A stretch of 64,000 bases of DNA from Volutella citrinella (GCA_034401135.1 JAWZSP010000009.1:1426001-1490000); one strand, 5' to 3'. Numbered from the stretch's first letter, positions 1 to 12,696 are shown. A program made the numbers and translations. Notes: generated by a model not told the origin, from the letters alone.

Positions 1-703
1 CAGACCGACGAGGCTGGCGACGCAGCCGGTGCGGACGAACTCTGGGTAGAGCTCTGGGTGCTCCGTCAACAACGAGAGGCCCTTGATGCCGGCGTCGAGG
101 TCAGCCTCGCTGGCGATGAACTTTTGCGGCTCGTCCTCGTACCGAGCGCGCAGCTCGGCGTTCTTGGTGATGAGCTTCTCAAAGTTCAGTGCCGTCTTGC
201 GCAGCCAGCTGGCATCGATCTTGTCCTGGGCGGCGGTGCCGTCGTCCACCCCGTCCACATAGTCTAGGATCTCCGATTCCTGCTGGGTAATTCCACCACC
301 GAAGAAGCGGCCGTCCTCATCGTCCGGCGGAAGGTCGGGCCCAAAGTCGTCGTCGCCATCGCCCGGGGGGAGGGCTGGACCGGCCTCTTCGTCGTCGCTG
401 TTTGCGTCCTCGGCGCGAGCGTGGCGGTTGGAGTCGCTGGCGCTCAGTTTGGCCGACTTGTAGATCTCATCTGGAGGCACGCTGTTAGCTTTTTGCAACG
501 GGGCCAACGAAACGCCTGCATCCGTCGTGATCGTGCACGAGGAGCACGGGAAGTTTGACTGACTTGGATCCCGGATGGGATCGAGCTTGCGCTTTGCAGG
601 CAGACCTGAGTTCTGGAGGCGCGTTAGCAGAGAGGAAGGAGGACGCAAAAGATCCATTGTGCATCTGAAGACGAACCTTGAAGATATCGTCGACGCTCGC
701 CAT
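1..703 (-). CDS. Catenin-beta-like protein 1 (CTNNBL1) homolog, 5' part of gene, runs off the window
   Basis: Spliceosome-associated nuclear armadillo-type protein; the family (CTNNBL1, PF08216) binds Prp19/CDC5L complexes. Reading the minus strand, exon 1 is 677-703 (starts MASVDDIFK), exon 2 is 564-612 and exon 3 runs from 470 off the left edge; the donors are GT-type and the acceptors CCTCCAG. Exon 2 encodes a basic SGLPAKRKLDP stretch. Exon 3 encodes an acidic, Asp/Glu-rich linker, then GGGITQQESEILDYVD and the family-typical WLRKTALNFEKLITKN and EADLDAGIKGL segments that begin the helical repeats. Only about 180 N-terminal residues are present; the rest lies outside the window. Family assignment rests on the characteristic N-terminal block. 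It is transcribed away from the MIT-domain gene across a 3.2 kb gap. Confidence 0.82.
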
Positions 704-3700
704 GTTGTGGATGGAGGGCGGCGTCTGAAAGCTGAGTCCTCCCGGGAAGATTGGATGTCGTCAAGACCAGCACTGGAGTTTTCATGAGCTTCACGCCAGA
801 CCACGCGCCATCATGCGCAAGGCTCATCCCATTGCAAACAGGTACGTACCTGGGCCTGAGGCGTCAGGTATGTACCTCGACTAGTAAATTAGGTGGAAAG
901 GTACTTGAAAGCGCTTGCTCGCTACAATTCGCTACAATTCGCTACAAGTTGTTGTTCTGAGAGGGAATACGCCCAAAGACACCACTAAATTAGCATGCGC
1001 GTATCTAATTCTCTACAGAGGTATTCACTTGTCGCTGGCCAGCGCCTCGACGTCGAGGTGTCAAGCTGTGCTGCCAAGCTCCCAACCCTCGATTCTTTGA
1101 AACTAGGTCGAGGCCCCGATTGATGCATAACACCGATGTGCTCATCTGCTGGAGGACAGATGTACCTCTCCTGGCCAAGGTGAGAGAGCCACTGTGCGCG
1201 GACGGTGGCCTAGACGGTGCCCAGCTCGCATGGCGCATTGAGGGAAGTACCACTCAGTAGTCGCTGCTTGCGGGCCGTGCTAGCGCGAGCAGCGCCAGGT
1301 ACCTTTAAGAGGCTGGTTCGCACGGGCCAGAGTTGCATCTGTGTTATCACTGGTGGCTAGAACTACTAGCACTGCTAAGCACCTAATGACTAGCGACACG
1401 GAATGCATTGGAGATTGATGCCTTTTCATGGTCGAGGGCGCGCAGGCTGGCCGCAGTGGTCAGCCGCCAGCGGGCAGTGGTCGCATGGCGAGGGCCGTGC
1501 AGTGCGTGCAGCACGTTCCAGAGGCGGGCCGCCGCAGGGACAGTGGCACCTGCAGGACGATCAGTCGAGTAATGTACCCAGAGTGGTAGGTGCCCTAAGT
1601 ATTTTTTTCTTCTTTCTTCGGTGTGCAGGGCAGTCATTTCTGTGAAAGAACTCGGGAGATGGCAATGATGCTCGATGGTGTGCGCGTCTGAGCTACGGCA
1701 GCGAATTAATGCTGTGTACCTTATTCTAAACGCTCTCCCTCTGAGTGCCTGCCACACTCTTGCCACACTTGTCACACTGCTGGGGGCTAGGTTGGGGAGT
1801 CGTTCTTCTTAGTTCACAATTGTGCTGCGGCGGGCCGGCATAGTGCGCCTCCATCCCGTCTCCTCCATACGCCAGTGGCTATTAGCAGTCGAGGCTGCCC
1901 CCAGACTGGATCCTTCAATATTGAAGAGTCGTCGTCGTAATTGATGTTTCTGTGCCCCCCCCTGGATGTTCATTCGTGCACAGCCTGGGCATGGGCCATC
2001 GGCAGTATCAGGATTGTCTGGGAAGCTGCGTCATCGTGGAGAGCCACGCGGGTTGGAACATTTAGCTGGAGTGCTTTCTTTTGGCAGCGTCGTACGAGCA
2101 AAACTTGGACTGCTGGAGGATGGTGCACATAGAGTTTGGGCCAAGTGGGATGTCATCGGTGCCAGCCGCTGGCGGGTCAGACTGTCGGAGTGAGGGTGAA
2201 TGTCCTAGTGACGAGCAACAGCCACGGCGCTTGCTGAATATGATGCCTATTATGACAGTGGAGAAACTGTCGGGGTCTCAATCACCAGGACACGGCACCA
2301 CCCAGTGCAGGAGCAAAGAAGGAATTGGGGCTGAGGCAGTCAGTCCGTGGCACAATGAGAGAGTCCTGCGCACAGAGCTCATCCAGACATCACCGACGGC
2401 CAACTTGATGAACGCGAGCGACTGGGCTCAGAATCCTTCAGTCTCCTCCAGGCTCCCCTGACATGGGGCAAAAGCTGGTGCAGCGGGACTGCTGGGGGGC
2501 CATGATGGCCGAACTGCCGTTTGTGCTGGAGCCCTGTAGCCCTGTGGCTCCGTATCGCGTTGTGGTAGGAGAGCGGACGGGACGCGACGAACAATGGAAG
2601 GAATCAAACAAGCGGGCGAGCAAAACAGGGAAGGCTGGCTGGCTGTATGTCGCAGCGTCAGGGCGCTGCGGTTCGTGTTCTGGCCACTCGTTTCGTTGGC
2701 AGTTGCCGTAATCCGCAGACTGGGTCATTACCGCTGTGACTGCCGGTCTGCCTGCGCGCGTAAGGACGCATGGCCGAAACAGTTCCGTCAGCGCCTCCCT
2801 CGCCGCTCGTCTGGACTTGTTCCTGTCTCCTTCATCGTCCATCTCCTCACCAACTCGCGCCAGCTTCGCAATCCAGCGCGAGATCAGCCCTCACGTCTTC
2901 TCAAGTGCTCAATCGAGACTCTCGCAGCCAGCGCTGCCCCGCGCATACCAGTGGCCATTGCCCGCCACTCAAACCAACCCCAGCCCGGCCCAACCAACGC
3001 GGCGAACCCAAACCGAATCGGCCAGCCCCCGTTGTCCGTCCCGCCTGTCGCCCGCCCACCCTGCTGACTGACGTGCTCTCCTCACCCAGCTGGCTGCTGA
3101 CATCCTCAGTGCGTGCCAGGAGTGGCAGTCTCCCCATCCAGAGCTGCCCCTGACGAGCCGCCACTGAATGACTGGGGCCGTGGATGGCGCACACCAAGGC
3201 GGCCACCAGCACGCCACAGCCCACCAATCCCAGCTCGCCTCGCCCTCGTCGCCCACTGACAATCACCCGGGGACCGCTCCACCAACAGCCTATTGCCCCC
3301 AGTACCGCTGCGACGGCACCAACTGTTGCTCGACGGCGGCCTGCGTGAAGCAGTACGAGGACTCGTACGGGTCGTCACTAGCAGCTCCACGCGACCGAGG
3401 GCCTCCACCGCCCATTACACTCATTGCATTAGGACAGTCGGGCAGGTACCTAGCCCGCCATCTGATCTAGGTACCTCCCTGAACCCGACCTCTGTAGCCC
3501 TGTCTGGCTATTGGACCTCCTCTGTCGCTGCGGCCGTCCTCGTCTTGCTCTGTCGTGCCTCTTCGGCTTGAAGCATCATAGTCAAGCCTGGTTCGTGCTA
3601 CTGCGACTAGTAGTCACATCACCCGCCCAACCTTCGGCCAGCGCTACTACTAATTCTGCTACCGCACGACAGTACCACGCTACCGCCCCGCCAGCGACAG

Positions 3701-3886
3701 CCGCTGTACCTCTCAGGGTCAAGGCTAAGGTACCTGTGCCTGGCAATCCGGAAAGGGGCAATCTAGGTAGGGAAACCACCCGGACTTGGGTGGCCTGTAA
3801 CTCCACGCCCATCTCCGGATCCGACTCGGCGGCGGCCCTACTCCAGGCACTGTACCGCCGTCCCTGCTCCCCTGGGACTGGGAGAG
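704..3886. other. Long gene-free stretch between two divergent genes
   Basis: I see no convincing gene here. Open frames are short, overlapping and lack codon bias or recognisable protein sequence. The stretch holds AGGTACCT-type palindromic motifs (for example an inverted pair at 3444-3453 and 3467-3476), a tandem triplicate of the decamer CGCTACAATT-like unit at about 919-949, and C/T-rich tracts toward 3.0-3.9 kb. It probably serves as promoter and long 5' untranslated sequence for the MIT-domain gene; noncoding transcripts cannot be excluded. Confidence 0.5.
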
Positions 3887-6800
3887 ATGTCCGACCCTCA
3901 CCCTCATCACGCCCTCACCCACTCCTCCCTCTCCCTCCCCCGATTCCGACCGTCCCTGCCGTCCTCCAACGACACCCGTGACGCTGGTGACGACCGCGAG
4001 CTGTCCCGCGACTCAGTCCTTCCTCTCCCGTGGACTGCGCCCATTACCGACTCGCGCCGTCGACCTGACCCCACGAGACGGGGCCCATCGCCAGCTGCCT
4101 TCGGCCCTCGCCTACCTCCTCCTCCGGCATCACCACCTCCCCGTCCGTTACCGTCGCCCTCACCTTCGCCTTCGCCCTCTCGCAAGCCCGCGGGCCTTTC
4201 TGCCACCTCGCCAGCTGCCCGCCGTCCCGCACGGGTATCATCGCTGCTGCCGCCGCCGCGCATTGCTCCCTCCACCGCCCCCCGTCCCGCCATCAGATAT
4301 TCACTGCGACGCTCATCTAACGTCGTCTCTCGCCAGACGATCCCACCCTCGCCTCCGCGATCCTCGGGTGCTCAAACGGCCACTTCTCATACCGAAGCTC
4401 CAGCACAGAGCTCGTGGCTCGCAGACCCCCCTACCACCCCCCCACGCCAGACTCGCCAACCGAGCCTTCGCCATCGTCGGGCCAGTATTGATGCAGCGAG
4501 CCAGGCCAAGTCCAGCTCGCCCCCCTCGAAACCTTCGCCCCGGAAGCTTCACAAGACTCGACGGCCCAGCGCATCGTTCGCCCGCGACAAGCCGACTAAG
4601 CGCTCCTCGACCTCGGCACCGCCATCGAACCGCAGGCCATCGTCACCTGGCGAACCCCCTAGCGTCTCATTGCCGGCCTTCGAACCATTTGCGTCCGAGG
4701 ATTGGGATATAAACTCGGGAGGGGCTGCTGAACCCTGGCACTCGAGGCACACTCGCCAGGGGAGTCGGTCCCTGAACACGGCAGAAGATCTGTCGCACAG
4801 CATACCCACGTCTTTTTCAGACCGAATTTCTTCGATCCCTGGTGATATTATGCCGTACGGTCACGAGACTGAGGTTTACACCCACAACGGGCACGTTCGG
4901 AGCCGATCAGGCAAAGGAAGCCACGACAAGGGCCGTGGCGGCTCGAAGCCGCCCTCCCAGAAGGCGATGTTGTCCCGCGCCCTGCAAAAGGCCAATACGG
5001 CCGTCCAGCTGGACAACGCCCAGAATTTTGAGGGGGCGCGGGAGGCATACTCGGAGGCCTGCGATCTACTCCACCAGGTTTTGCAGCGGACCTCAGCCGA
5101 CGAGGACAAGCGGAAGCTGGAGGCAATTGTAAGTCATCCCTTGTCAAGGACCACTAATGCAAGTCTAACCCAAATCAGCGGCGAACATATACGAGTCGAA
5201 TAGATGAGCTGGATCAGTTGGTGCCATGGGCCGAAGAAGATGCCAAGGCGCTGCCAGCTCGGCCCGGCATTGATGTCCCCAACGATAGTATTGATATCTT
5301 GGACGACGGCTTTGACGACGGGACTGTTTTCGAAACCGCCGCGGTTACAAGGACCGTGCGTGACGACACCTACCCCCCCGATGACCAGCCCCATTCCGAT
5401 TTTAGGTATGGCGAGGATAACCTAGAGAGTCAACCGCGGCATCTTCCCTCACAACTCTATCCCGAAACGCAACCTTATCCTGAGCCTGCCCTACTTCAAT
5501 CCTCGTTCTCACGAGCCCCGGGCCGCCTAAGAACGCCCGACCCTCTGCTTTTAGCCAAACCCGAGTATCCAGCCGTGCCAGCCCCCCTATCACCTCGGCG
5601 GCCACCATCCCCACCGAAGCCCCAGGAAATGAACGGTGTATATCAATATGAAGACCAGAAGCAGTCGAGGGATCCCTCTGGCCATGCGCGCGATGGCAGC
5701 ATGCAGTCATGGCTCGACCCAATTGATGAGTCGGGTGGCTCTACAGGATCCTCTGTCCACTCTCGGACGTCGTCGTTGGGTTTTCGACGAAAGCACATAC
5801 GACCTGCCAGCGGCAACACGGAGGCCGAGTTTGACACGGCACTCGACGCTGCGATCGAAGCGGCATATGACGAGGGCTACGAGCCCATGAGTCCCAACGA
5901 CTACGGGCGAGGGATGCTTGACAGTGGCGAGCAGACCGTGGCTAATGCCATGCGCAAGGTGGAACTGGCCCGCGAGAGAGTCCGCCAGACGGAGCGTGAA
6001 ATGGAGGCTGAGCGACAGCGAAGCAACCCGCAACATATGCTTGCTGGGACTGCGTCTCTGCAAGGAGGGTTCTTTGATGACAACTCCTCAGATGAGGAGG
6101 AGAGGATGCTCCATGAGATATCCCGCGACTACGGACTCGAAAGATACAGGCCAGAGCCCCCGGCCAAGTCGCCCCCTCGGGAATCCAACTCGAGTGGCTT
6201 GACGAACCACACATGGAACAGCTCAGTGGGATCGAACCCCGCAACAGGAATGACATCGCTCTCGACGGTTGCGGAGATCCCCTTGCATGATCTCAGCGAT
6301 ATGGAAGCCCCGGCCGCGCCCCCGCCAATGCAGCCACTCCCTGAGCTACCACCTGGGCGCCCAGGGTCATCTGCGCAGAGTGTGCGCAATCGAAGGCTCT
6401 CCGGCCAGAACCCGAAGCAGCTCAAGATTGAAACGGCCAATTTTGGATACCCCGTCCCCAATAAGGAGGAAGTACCCCTGCCGCCGAAGCCCCCCTCTCG
6501 GCAGGAGAGTGGTGATGTGTTTACTGGCCAGCACACGGGTGCTTTACGCGCAAAGTCGCCACCAGTGCTGGAAGCCAGCCCATCGGACGGTTCTGAAATT
6601 CGGGCCATGACTTCGCCCACCGGAAACCGCGACGAGGACGATGCTCCAGTCGGGCGGATCAGCTCGCCAACTGCCACGAGGCTGCGTAAGAATTTTTCGT
6701 CGTCAAGTCTGCGGAGCCTCAGTCGCCGCAACCAGTCGGTCACAAATGTGGATGAAGGATCCGAAATGTCGCCCGCAACGCCCTCGAGCAATCCATTTGG

Positions 6801-7867
6801 CAGCCTTCGGGCCCCATCGGTCCCGGCACTGCCCACTCCTCTCGTCGCCGGATTCCGCGAACGGTCCGAAACTACTGCTACGGGTGGTATTGGCCTGTTT
6901 GACGACCACTTTCACTCGCCGACGATCCCCGGGTCCCCCAACTCAGTGTACCCCGACGCGCCTGTGCCGCTGGAGTCGTGTCCCACTGACCTGATGCTGA
7001 GGCCCTTCTGGCTCATGCGATGCCTGTACCAGACCCTGGCGCACCCCCGTGGAGGATACATTAGCACCAAGCTGTTTGTGCCCAGAGACGTGTGGCGTGT
7101 CAAGGGCGTCAAGCTCAAGAATGTGGAAGACAAGATCGCCAACTGCGACTTCCTCACGGCTGCCCTACTCAAGCTCGCCAAGGTCGACACATTCGACGCC
7201 GATGCCGTCTTGGAGGAGATGCAGAGCCTGGAAGGGGTCTTGGAGCAGGTCCAGTCGGCTCTGACACGCAAGCTGGGCAATGAAGTAGGCGTTCAAGGCT
7301 CGGGAGCCTTGTTCAAAGAAGCATCCGCTGGCGGGGATACAGAAAACGGGGCGGGCGTGCCGCGCTCCTCGAGCGTCTCGGGAAAATCTGCGTTCTCGTG
7401 GAGAAGACTGCGCTCCAAGAACTCGGCCGTCGGCCTGGGAGGATCCTACAACAGCCGTATGGGGGGCGCAGAAACACCCAAGGAGTTGCCGACCATTGCG
7501 AGTCTCCCGATGACTCCGCACCCAACAAGCCGTCCTGCGAAGCGCGACCCTGGCCAGGTGCAATTCACCGGGCCCAACGCCACCTACATGAGCTCGCTCG
7601 CGCGACTGTTTGATGCTGCACAAGCGATTGGTAAGTTGAGACACGAGACAACTAAATGTTCCCAAGCTAACTTGCATAGATCAAATCGCAAGACAGGTAG
7701 AAGACCCCGGATTGCGACATGCGGACAAGACGCAGGTCGGCTTGGAGCTGTGCACGAGGCACGCGGCTGAGTTCTTTGGATTCTATGTGTGTCGGTTCGT
7801 TCTTTCGGACCTCAGCACGCTGTTGGACAAGTTTATCAAGCGCGGAAGCGAATGGGTTATGGTGTAG
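3887..7867 (+). CDS. Large MIT-domain protein (microtubule interacting and transport)
   Basis: MIT domains bind ESCRT-III tails and act in endosomal sorting; the exact role of this filamentous-fungal family is not known to me. Exons are 3887-5128, 5179-7630 and 7680-7867 (1293 aa), with GTAAGT donors and CAG/TAG acceptors. Residues 1 to about 320 are low-complexity Pro/Ser/Arg-rich. The MIT domain follows at about 360-430 (ALQKANTAVQLDNAQNFEGA, then SEACDLLHQVL) and crosses intron 1 into RRTYTSRIDEL. Next come a long disordered Pro/Ser-rich region, a coiled-coil-like segment (VELARERVRQTEREMEAE) and a folded C-terminal block (LMLRPFWLMRCLYQTL; LSDLSTLLDKFIKRGSEW). The first ATG is used, but the compositionally odd N-terminus means a later start is possible. 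The protein is probably cytosolic or endosomal. Confidence 0.82.
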
Positions 7868-8387
7868 ACAACGAGCGACGATGTGGCACTGATGGGTCAT
7901 GGGCAAGGCGCCGATGACGTGCCGTTTCATGATATATGGCAAGGCCGGAGGAAGGAGTAGATACCCCAGTCTTTTTATGTTGGTGCATTCTTCCGTCACG
8001 TCGACGGACATTTGTGTATAGCTCGGCATGCCATGGCGTCTGTGAGAGGGAGGACCAGTAATCGGGCGCGAACCATGCATATTTGGCGCTGGACTTAGTT
8101 ACAAGCACTGTCAGACAATTGAGCGTTGGTAATGATGATTTGTGTTGAGTATGTGGTGAAATTAATTCATGAAAGTGGTGACCTGGTGGTGGGTGGTATG
8201 GTTAGATGCTAGATGTCGTCGGATGTCGGCTATTACAGGGTCCGACGTCAAAAATCCACCGCTGGAACCAGCAGCAAAGCGCGATCGAGCATCACGACAT
8301 TACTCCCACCCTCCCCGACAGACCCTGGCCATTCCTACTGGCCATTGCTACTGGCATTCAATCGCAAATGCCCGGCTGCAGTACTCA
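7868..8387. other. Intergenic region upstream of GUF1
   Basis: Tandem arrangement: 3' region of the MIT-domain gene followed by the GUF1 promoter. The GUF1 frame is open upstream to 8169, but that extension has no similarity to mitochondrial presequences or to the family. Nothing else is seen. Confidence 0.5.
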
Positions 8388-10619
8388 ATGAGCCTGGCTT
8401 GGAGCGCTGGGCGTGCCTGGACGAGGCATTGGCGGCCGTGTTCGTCATGGGCTTCCCTGGCTCGCCGTCCGCTGGACGCCTCGGCTAGACGCCTCGAACG
8501 ACTTCCGCTGCGAATACCGAACCAATCTTCGGGATGCGTCGCCGCTTCCCGATCATATGCCGCTGCGTCTGCCGCGTCGGCCCCCAAGACGCCGCCGTCC
8601 CAGCTCGAAGCCCGCATCGCGGCCATCCCCATTGAACGATATCGAAACTTTTGCATTGTGGCACACATCGACCACGGCAAGAGCACACTGAGCGACCGGC
8701 TCCTGGAGCATACGGGCACCATCTCGGCCAGCGATGCAAACAAGCAGATCCTGGACAAGCTCGACGTGGAGCGGGAACGCGGCATCACGGTCAAGGCACA
8801 GACGTGCACCATGATCTACAACCACAAGGGCGAGGACTACCTGCTGCACCTCGTCGACACGCCGGGCCACGTCGACTTCCGCGCCGAAGTGACGCGGTCG
8901 TACGCCAGCTGCGGCGGCGCCTTGCTGCTGGTAGACGCCACGCAGGGCATCCAGGCGCAGACTGTGTCCAACTTCCACCTCGCCTTTGCGCAGGACCTGG
9001 CCCTGGTGCCCGTCGTCAACAAGATCGACATGCCGGCCTCCGACGTGCCCCGCGTGCTGGCCCAGATCGAGGACAGCTTCGAGCTCGACCCCAAGGGCGC
9101 TCTGATGCTGAGCGCCAAGACGGGCAAGGGCGTGCCGGAGCTGCTGCCCGCCGTCATCGACCGCATCCCGCACCCCGTTGGCGACGAGTCTAAGCCGCTG
9201 AAGGTGCTGCTGGTGGACTCGTGGTACGACAACTTCCGCGGCGTCGTGCTGCTGGTGCGCGTATTTAACGGCACAATCCGCGCCGGCGACCAGGTCATCT
9301 CGCTGGGCACGGGCATGAAGTACACGGTCGGCCAAGTCGGCATTCAGTACCCTCACGCGACTCCCCAGCAGGTGCTGCGCGCTGGCCAGGTCGGCTATGT
9401 CTACTTTAACCCGGGCATGAAGCGCATCCAGGACGCCAAGCTGGGCGACACGTTTACACATGTCGCCACCGAGAACGACGTCGAGCCGTACCCTGGCTTC
9501 GAGGAGCCCAAGCCTATGGTTTTCGTGGCCGCCTTTCCCACCGACCAGAGTGACTACAGCCGTCTGGCCGACAGTATCGGACAGCTTGTGCTCAACGATC
9601 GCAGCGTTACGCTGCAAAAGGACCACTCTGAGGCCCTCGGGGCTGGTTGGCGTCTGGGATTCCTGGGCAGCTTGCACTGCTCCGTGTTCCAGGACCGCCT
9701 GCGCCAGGAGCACGGCAAGAGCGTCATCCTGACGGAGCCCACCGTGCCGACCAAGATTGCTTGGGCCGATGGGACCGAGGAGGTGGTGCAGAACCCGGCC
9801 GTGTTCCCGGACCCGGGGCACCCGAAGATCCGGAGTGCCAAGCTGTTTGAGCCGTGAGTTCCTCAGCCGTGAGCCCTCGCTTGCATTGTTGTTAACATGG
9901 ACAGATTTGTCAAGTGCACCGTGACGCTGCCGGAGGAGTATCTCGGCCGCGTGATTGAGCTGTGCGAGGCGAACCGCGGCGAGCAGAAGAGCATCGAGTT
10001 CTTCCACTCGACGCAGGTCATCCTTGTGTACGAGATCCCCACGGCGCAGCTGGTCGATGACCTGTTTGGAAAGCTGAAGAGCGCGACGTGAGTCAAGCCG
10101 AGGAGACGGTTGTTTGTTTGATGTTTACTGATTGCCTGCAGCAAGGGATACGCCACGCTCGACTACGAGGACGCCGGCTGGCGCATAAGCAACTTGGTTA
10201 AGCTGCAGCTCCTCGTCAACCGCCAGCCGGTGGATGCCATCTGCCGCGTCGTGCACGCCTCGCAGGCGGAGCGGCTTGGACGGCAGTGGGTGACCAAGTT
10301 CAAGGAGCACGTGGACAGACAGATGTTTGGTAAGTGCCGCCCAGCAAACACATTCCGGACTCCCTGGAGCAGGAGAATGAGGAGAAGAAGAAGCTAACGT
10401 CGTACAGAGGTCGTGATCCAGGCAACGGTGGGCAACAAGATTGTGGCGCGAGAGACCATCAAGCCATTTCGCAAGGACGTTCTGGCCAAGCTGCACGCCG
10501 CCGACGTCTCGCGGCGGCGCAAGCTGCTGGAGAAGCAAAAGGAGGGCCGAAAGAGGCTGCGGGCCGTGGGAAACGTGATAATTGACCAGTCGGCGTTCCA
10601 GAGCTTCCTGTCAAGGTAG
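8388..10619 (+). CDS. GUF1: Mitochondrial translation factor GUF1 (LepA/EF4 family GTPase)
   Basis: Mitochondrial ribosome-binding, back-translocating GTPase that supports fidelity of mitochondrial protein synthesis under stress. Exons are 8388-9853, 9905-10087, 10142-10329 and 10408-10619 (682 aa, usual for the family). An Arg/Ser/Ala-rich N-terminus of about 70 residues with no acidic residues near the start looks like a matrix-targeting presequence. G-domain motifs are clear: AHIDHGKST (about residues 92-100), [16 protein letters not shown] and NKIDM. EF-G-like domains II, III and V follow, ending in the LepA-specific C-terminal domain ([18 protein letters not shown], then [15 protein letters not shown]), the strongest discriminator from EF-Tu and EF-G. 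The start at 8388 (MSLAWSAG) was chosen because it gives a presequence-like N-terminus. Highly confident. Confidence 0.95.
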
Positions 10620-10791
10620 GCAGGCAGGGGATTTGTGTTGTACATTGGACTGTAAAAGTAGCACGGGATGTAGATACCCTCATGTAAAACAAGAAGAGAC
10701 GATCAACGACTGTCGTGGACGTATAGTCTATGACTGATTGCTTTTATCTAGACGCAACTATTTCATCTCTCAGCCTCCCCATGTCCCGCTA

Positions 10792-11673
10792 CTAGAGGGA
10801 AGACGCCGGCATCTCGCTCGGCGTTGCACTGGGGACCTCCTCGTCAGACTCTGGCAGCTCGGAGCCCAGCTCGACGGGCTCGGGCCTCGACTTGCCCATG
10901 CCGCCGGCACGGGTCTCGTCGCTCTGAACCAGGCGCAGGCCGCGGGTGTCTTCGTCGGCGGTGTCAAAGGTGAAGACGCGGTAGTCGGCGTTGAAGAACC
11001 ACCAGCCGGTGAGGCCGGCGCGCAGGAAGCCCGAGTGGGAGACGACGAAGATGAGGTCCTCTGGCCGGCGGCGCAGGTGGTGCAGGGCGTGCTGGCCGCG
11101 GGTGAGGATGTCGCGGCGCGTGTGGGCGTAGCGACGGGCGGCGGGCGACGTCTTGTCGGGCCACACGGGGTCGAGAGCGCGGAAGTCGATGCGCGGGAAG
11201 CGGCTCTGGATGGCGTCGGTGATGGGCGAGCCCGTGTCGCACGGCTTGTCCGAGTTCTCTGGCAAGCTTCGTGTGAGCAGCGAGTCCTTCTACTATTGAC
11301 GGCAGCGACGGAGGGCCTACGTACCCTGCCAGTCGGCGTTGGCCTCGACGGATAGCCCGTCGCGGTGGTCGAGTAGCCAGTCGAGCGTCAGCATGGCCGT
11401 CTGCATGGTGCGCAGCATGGGGCTGGCGATGACGGCGACGCTCGTCGTGGGCTCAAGGGCTGACGCGAACGTCGTCTTGAGCTTCTCGCGCAGCTGGGCG
11501 CACTGAGACTCGCCCAGCGCCGTCAGCGGCGGGTCGTGGAGGGTGTATTCCTGTGCGGGCGGTACATGTTAGCGAGACGAGCTTGGTAAGAGGGGGAGAG
11601 GGGAGGGGGTTGACGTATTGGAAACATTGTGCAGGGCCTGGGCGTGGCGAATGAGGACAATGGTGGGCGGCAT
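10792..11673 (-). CDS. Histidine-phosphatase / phosphoglycerate-mutase-like protein
   Basis: Histidine phosphatase superfamily (His-phosphoenzyme); fungal members near yeast Pmu1 are cytosolic phosphatases with loosely known substrates. Reading minus: exon 1 about 11626-11673, exon 2 11325-11550, exon 3 10792-11258 (246 aa). The signature LIRHAQALHN carries the catalytic His at residue 10. EYTLHDPPLTALGESQC, VIASPMLRTMQTA and the second-His block VVSHSGFLRAGLTGWWF follow, all in family order. The C-terminal 40 residues are acidic and Pro/Ser-rich. Odd point: to stay in frame with exon 2, exon 1 must end at a GTTTCC donor right after HN, whereas the family normally has a few more residues there, so the exon 1/2 junction is uncertain. 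The gene is convergent with GUF1, 172 bp away. Confidence 0.8.
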
Positions 11674-12696
11674 GATGGTGTCGTGTGAAGCCTTGGGGAG
11701 CTGGGGTTGTTGCTGGTCGACTGCGGAGTGAGGTCGGCGGTGATGACATCAAACCCGGGGTAAGATGCCCCGGCCTGGTGGTGAGCCAGCGACTGAGGGC
11801 CCTGAGGGGTGGCTTACAAAGAAGGACGACGCGGCTTGACGACTTGATTAGCGGATTGGCTGGGGCCATGGTCCTTTGTCTCGCGATAAATCCCGTCTCT
11901 TCAACGGCGCATTGGTATCTGGAATATTTATGCAAATGACTCACAGCCGGATACTCTACAAAAAAGCTGCCGCTTGACTCTGCGATGGCGGATGCACTTG
12001 TGATGGTGGTTGCGATGCCCCGCAGTCTGACGACGTCAGGGGGCGCGGCGCTCAATCGGACTCCTGGGCTGCCACCTGATTCGCATACCGGATTCCGCGT
12101 GTTGCTTATTTCCAGCAGCAGCGGACAGCGAGTAACATTGGCATCTCGAGGACCCGATGTGGCATAGATCTGCACCTGGAGGCGGTTGGCGATGCTCGTC
12201 CATGCCAGGACTAGTCCAACGGGGGACACATTATTTCGACGACATGTCACCACTGCCCTGCCCATTTCTCAGTTCGGCATGTACCTCGGACTACGCTATC
12301 AAGACATGGGCAGCTGTGCAGGGCATTTCCCTCGCAACTTGTTGCCTAGAGAGGGCTTGGTACGTCTCCGGGATGGACGCATTGGGCCGTAGCCTCGGCG
12401 ACCAAAGGGCCTGTCCTCTACCGAAATCCCAGCCAAGAAGTGAAGTCTCATGTCAAAACACTGCCGTCTTACGTGAGAACTTCTGTTGCTACCCTGGTTG
12501 ATGTCAGGTCAAGACATCGTGAGCCAGTCTGACATTCTGTCGTATCAAGATGTGTTATATATATGGCTGGCAGTCGACGAGATCTGACGAATACCACTCG
12601 CTTGATTCGCCATTGCCAGAACCCTAACCCTCATCATCTCTCAGTACTTACAGTGAGGTCAAGATCCATTATCACCTCTCTCATCTCTCCGCCATC
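11674..12696. other. Intergenic region with a TATA-like element and a telobox-like motif
   Basis: Between the divergent PGM-like gene and the frameshifted gene. A TATATATA-type element at about 12553-12561 and a pyrimidine-rich leader precede the ATG at 12697, and a two-unit CCCTAA motif lies at 12620-12631. No coding sequence is supported in the rest. Confidence 0.4.

Noticed and set aside
8553..10007. 484-codon open frame on the minus strand
   Set aside because: Antisense to GUF1, crossing its first intron; no protein-like features.
11453..12265. 270-codon minus-strand open frame
   Set aside because: It overlaps exon 2 of the PGM-like gene in another frame and runs into the promoter; no recognisable sequence.
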